The notes below the pieces were generated by a model. The model was not told the origin of the DNA, did not search any database, and was given only the letters and a program-made list of their open reading frames with translations. From Candidatus Eiseniibacteriota bacterium (GTDB taxonomy: Bacteria; Joyebacterota; Joyebacteria; Joyebacterales; Joyebacteraceae): a DNA stretch of 36,796 bases. The stretch lies in NCBI GenBank assembly GCA_030595835.1, contig JAUVLG010000020.1, forward strand, positions 1 to 36,796. Direction: 5' to 3'. The position numbers and the translations under genes are program-made. Of the stretch, positions 34,515-36,796 are shown piece after piece (position 1 is the stretch's first letter; each line of letters starts with the position of its first letter).

Positions 34515-36796
34515 ATGTTCGAGGAAAAGGAACTCAACCCCAACCAGCACGACGAAGCAGAAGAGACAGAAACGACACCCGTGACGGTAGACGAGCTCGC
34601 CGAGCCGGAGTCCGAGTCCATCGATACACCTCAGGAAGCCGCCGACACAGCTCAGGAGACCGCCGACACAGCTCAGGAGACCGCCGACGTTGTTCAGGAG
34701 CCCGTGGACGTGGTTCAGGAACCCGTCGACGCAGCTCAGGAAGTCGCCGACGCCCCTGCCAGCGATGGCGAGGAGCCCGCGTCTGATTCGATCGTCACCA
34801 CCGAGACGCACGAGGAAGCTTCCCCAGACGAAGTTCCGGAAAAGGTCGACCCGGAGATCGCCGCAGCGGAAGCCGCCGCCGCCAGATTCAAAGCCGCCAT
34901 AGCCAGCGTGACCGAGGACGACCTCGACGAGCTTGGCTACACACGCGATGAGTATGAGCAGATGGCGGAGATGTACGAGTCGACGCTCCGTTCGATCACC
35001 GAGGGCGAACTCGTGAAGGGCATCGTTCTCACCGTGACGGACTCCGAGGTCATGCTCGACATCGGCTTCAAGTCCGAGGGCCGAGTGGCACTCGACGAGT
35101 TCCCCGAGCCCGACACGATCAAGCCGGGCGACGAGATCAGCGTGCTGCTCGAGGCTACCGAGGACCAGGACGGTGAGGTCAGGGTCAGCAAGAGGAAGGC
35201 CGATTTCCTACAGGTTTGGGACAAGATCAAGGAGGCCCACGACGAGCAGACCATCGTCGAGGGCACGCCCAAGCGCAGGATCAAGGGCGGACTCAAGGTC
35301 GACCTGTTCGGCGTCGAGGCATTCCTGCCCGGCTCCCAGGTCGCTCTGAGGCGCATTCCCAATCTGGAGGAGCTACTCGGCCAGAAGCTCCGCTTCAGGA
35401 TCCTCAAGGTCAACAAGAGGCGGAGGAACATAGTCATATCGAGGCGCGTCGTACTCGAGGAGGAACGCCAGGAGAAGAAGACGGCTCTCCTCGCCGAACT
35501 CGAGATCGGACAGATCAGACAGGGCATCGTGAAGAACATCACGGACTTCGGTGCCTTCGTCGATCTCGGTGGTATCGACGGGCTTCTTCACATAACCGAC
35601 ATGAGCTGGGGGCGCATCCGCCACCCATCCGAGCTCGTAGCCATCAGCGACGAGCTGACCGTCAAGATCCTCAACTTCGACCTGGAGCGCGAGCGTATCT
35701 CGCTGGGACTCAAGCAGCTCGCCGAGTACCCGTGGGAGAACGTCGAGGAGGAATTCCCGGTCAACACGAAGGTCCGCGGGAAGGTGGTCTCGATCACCGA
35801 CTACGGCGCGTTCGTGGAGCTCAAAGAGGGAGTCGAGGGTCTCATCCACATCTCAGAGATGTCGTGGACGCAGCACATCCGCCATCCCTCTAAGATACTG
35901 GGGATCGGTGATATCGTCGAGGTGAAGGTCCTGAACGTGAACAAGGCCGAGGAGAAGATCTCGCTGTCCCTCAAGAGGACCGAGAGCGACCCGTGGCAGG
36001 ATCTCGACACGAAGTATCCGGTGGGATCAAGGATCGAAGGCCGCGTCCGGAACCTGACGGACTTCGGCGCCTTCGTTCAGCTTGAAGAAGGCATGGACGG
36101 CCTGGTCCACATCTCCGATATGTCATGGACGAAGCGGATCAAGCACCCGAGCGAGGTTCTCCACAGAGGCCAGAAGGTCGAGGTGATGGTGCTTGGTATC
36201 GACAAGGACAGGCACCGCATCTCGCTGGGCATCAAGCAGTCGATGGAGAACCCGTGGGAACGCCTCGCGCAGGAGTACTCGACCGGCACACAGGTTGAGG
36301 GCGCCGTGAGCCGGATACACAAGTCCGGCATCGTCGTCGACCTCCCCAGCGATGTCGAGGGGTTCGTGCCGATGTCTCATCTTGCGCTTCCGGAAATCAG
36401 CAAGATAGAGGCGCGGTTCGCCCCCGGCGACCCGCTTCCGCTGGAGGTCATCGAGGTCTCGCCCGACAACCGTAGAATCGTCCTCTCGGTCAAGGCTCAC
36501 ATGGAGAAGCAGTCGGAGGAAGTGCTGACCGAGTACATCGCGGCACACGAGATCCGTCCGGAGCTCCTGGAACCCGAGCCCGAGCCTGAGGCTCCTGCTG
36601 AGGCCGCCGAAGAGGCAGCGCCGGCAGAGGCCGAGGTCACGGACGAGGCCGTGGAAGAGGCCGTCACCAAGACTACGGACGAAGTCGAAGCCGTGGAAGA
36701 GGTCGTGACCAAGGCCACGGACGAAGTAGAAGCCGTGGAAGAGGCCGTGACCGAGACCACGGACGAAGTCGAAGCCGTGGAAGAGGCCGTGACCGA
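34515..36796 (+). CDS. rpsA: 30S ribosomal protein S1 with long acidic N-terminal extension (3' end beyond window)
   Basis: S1 recruits mRNA to the 30S subunit. At least 760 residues are visible with no stop before the edge. Six S1 domains are clear, starting at about residue 168: VKGIVLTVTDSEVMLDIGFK, the second with GGLKVDLFGVEAFLPGS, then three strong copies of the TDFGAFV (or TDYGAFV) and DGLLHISDMSW type, and a divergent sixth (SGIVVDLPSDVEGFVPMSHL). In E. coli the first domain begins near residue 20. Here it is preceded by about 150 acidic residues, partly built from a seven-residue repeat (QETADTA type). After domain six comes another Glu/Ala/Val tail with a 14-residue repeat (TDEVEAVEEAVTET). 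The ATG has a GAGGAG about ten bases upstream. Confidence 0.95.
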   Translation, partial: MFEEKELNPNQHDEAEETETTPVTVDELAEPESESIDTPQEAADTAQETADTAQETADVVQEPVDVVQEPVDAAQEVADAPASDGEEPASDSIVTTETHEEASPDEVPEKVDPEIAAAEAAAARFKAAIASVTEDDLDELGYTRDEYEQMAEMYESTLRSITEGELVKGIVLTVTDSEVMLDIGFKSEGRVALDEFPEPDTIKPGDEISVLLEATEDQDGEVRVSKRKADFLQVWDKIKEAHDEQTIVEGTPKRRIKGGLKVDLFGVEAFLPGSQVALRRIPNLEELLGQKLRFRILKVNKRRRNIVISRRVVLEEERQEKKTALLAELEIGQIRQGIVKNITDFGAFVDLGGIDGLLHITDMSWGRIRHPSELVAISDELTVKILNFDLERERISLGLKQLAEYPWENVEEEFPVNTKVRGKVVSITDYGAFVELKEGVEGLIHISEMSWTQHIRHPSKILGIGDIVEVKVLNVNKAEEKISLSLKRTESDPWQDLDTKYPVGSRIEGRVRNLTDFGAFVQLEEGMDGLVHISDMSWTKRIKHPSEVLHRGQKVEVMVLGIDKDRHRISLGIKQSMENPWERLAQEYSTGTQVEGAVSRIHKSGIVVDLPSDVEGFVPMSHLALPEISKIEARFAPGDPLPLEVIEVSPDNRRIVLSVKAHMEKQSEEVLTEYIAAHEIRPELLEPEPEPEAPAEAAEEAAPAEAEVTDEAVEEAVTKTTDEVEAVEEVVTKATDEVEAVEEAVTETTDEVEAVEEAVT
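34632..34757 (+). repeat. Six tandem 21-base units within rpsA
   Basis: Six adjoining 21-base units encode QEAADTA, QETADTA, QETADVV, QEPVDVV, QEPVDAA and QEVADAP. The repeats keep the reading frame and the Q-E-x-x-D core while the other positions vary. Copy number may differ between strains. Confidence 0.9.
36639..36796 (+). repeat. 42-base tandem repeat in the rpsA 3' end, cut by window edge
   Basis: A short first unit of 36 bases (36639) is followed by full 42-base units at 36675-36716 and 36717-36758 and an incomplete copy from 36759 to the edge. Each full unit encodes 14 acidic residues of the TDEVEAVEEAVTET type. The total copy number is unknown because the window ends here. Confidence 0.9.

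Overview
This is a dense stretch of bacterial chromosome, about 37 kb, GC-rich and made almost entirely of housekeeping genes. I call 30 protein genes. All are on the + strand except a truncated M16 peptidase at the left edge and rpsT. The two lipoproteins with clear lipoboxes, the exported NHL-repeat protein and an exported M16-type peptidase fit a diderm. The Cys-rich insert in SecA, the FlgD-like sandwich ending the NHL protein, and an S20 that begins Met-Pro-Gln point by inference to an uncultivated lineage in or near the FCB supergroup (an Eisenbacteria-, Krumholzibacteria- or Latescibacteria-like phylum). No 16S gene or tRNA is present to confirm that. I see no insertion sequence, prophage or CRISPR array.

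Layout. 1-3.9 kb: M16 peptidase, divergent from add (adenosine deaminase), then purN overlapped by an exported NHL-repeat protein. 4.1-13.9 kb: secA, topA, xerC, argF, an Ig-like lipoprotein, dapF and dapA. 14.1-16.8 kb: a beta-helix lipoprotein and a KamA-family radical SAM enzyme, with structured DNA between them. 17.0-20.8 kb: a FIST sensory protein directly before a soluble hybrid histidine kinase, behind a good sigma-54-type promoter. 20.9-24.3 kb: dapB, a 41-codon ORF coupled on both sides, an HD-domain nucleotidase and proS, meeting rpsT head-on at a strong hairpin. 24.7-32.2 kb: a tightly overlapping genome-maintenance run of uvrC, ogt, xerD, a tRNA nucleotidyltransferase-ScpA fusion, scpB and rluB. 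32.2-36.8 kb: cmk, plsC, ispH and rpsA behind a near-consensus promoter; rpsA runs off the right edge.

How the genes work together. dapA, dapB and dapF supply three steps of the diaminopimelate/lysine route. xerC and xerD would form the two-recombinase dimer-resolution pair, and ScpA and ScpB are the SMC partners. The cmk-plsC-ispH-rpsA order is a familiar bacterial arrangement.

Most unusual points: (1) one reading frame joins a complete CCA-adding/poly(A) polymerase-type enzyme to a complete ScpA through an acidic linker; (2) dapF and cmk appear to start at CTG, and 15 of the 30 starts chosen here are not ATG; (3) a standalone FIST protein is paired with a hybrid kinase under a sigma-54-like promoter; (4) a 41-codon ORF is coupled between dapB and the HD gene; (5) ribosomal protein S1 carries repeat-built acidic extensions at both ends. 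I did not see a clear new defence or mobile system.
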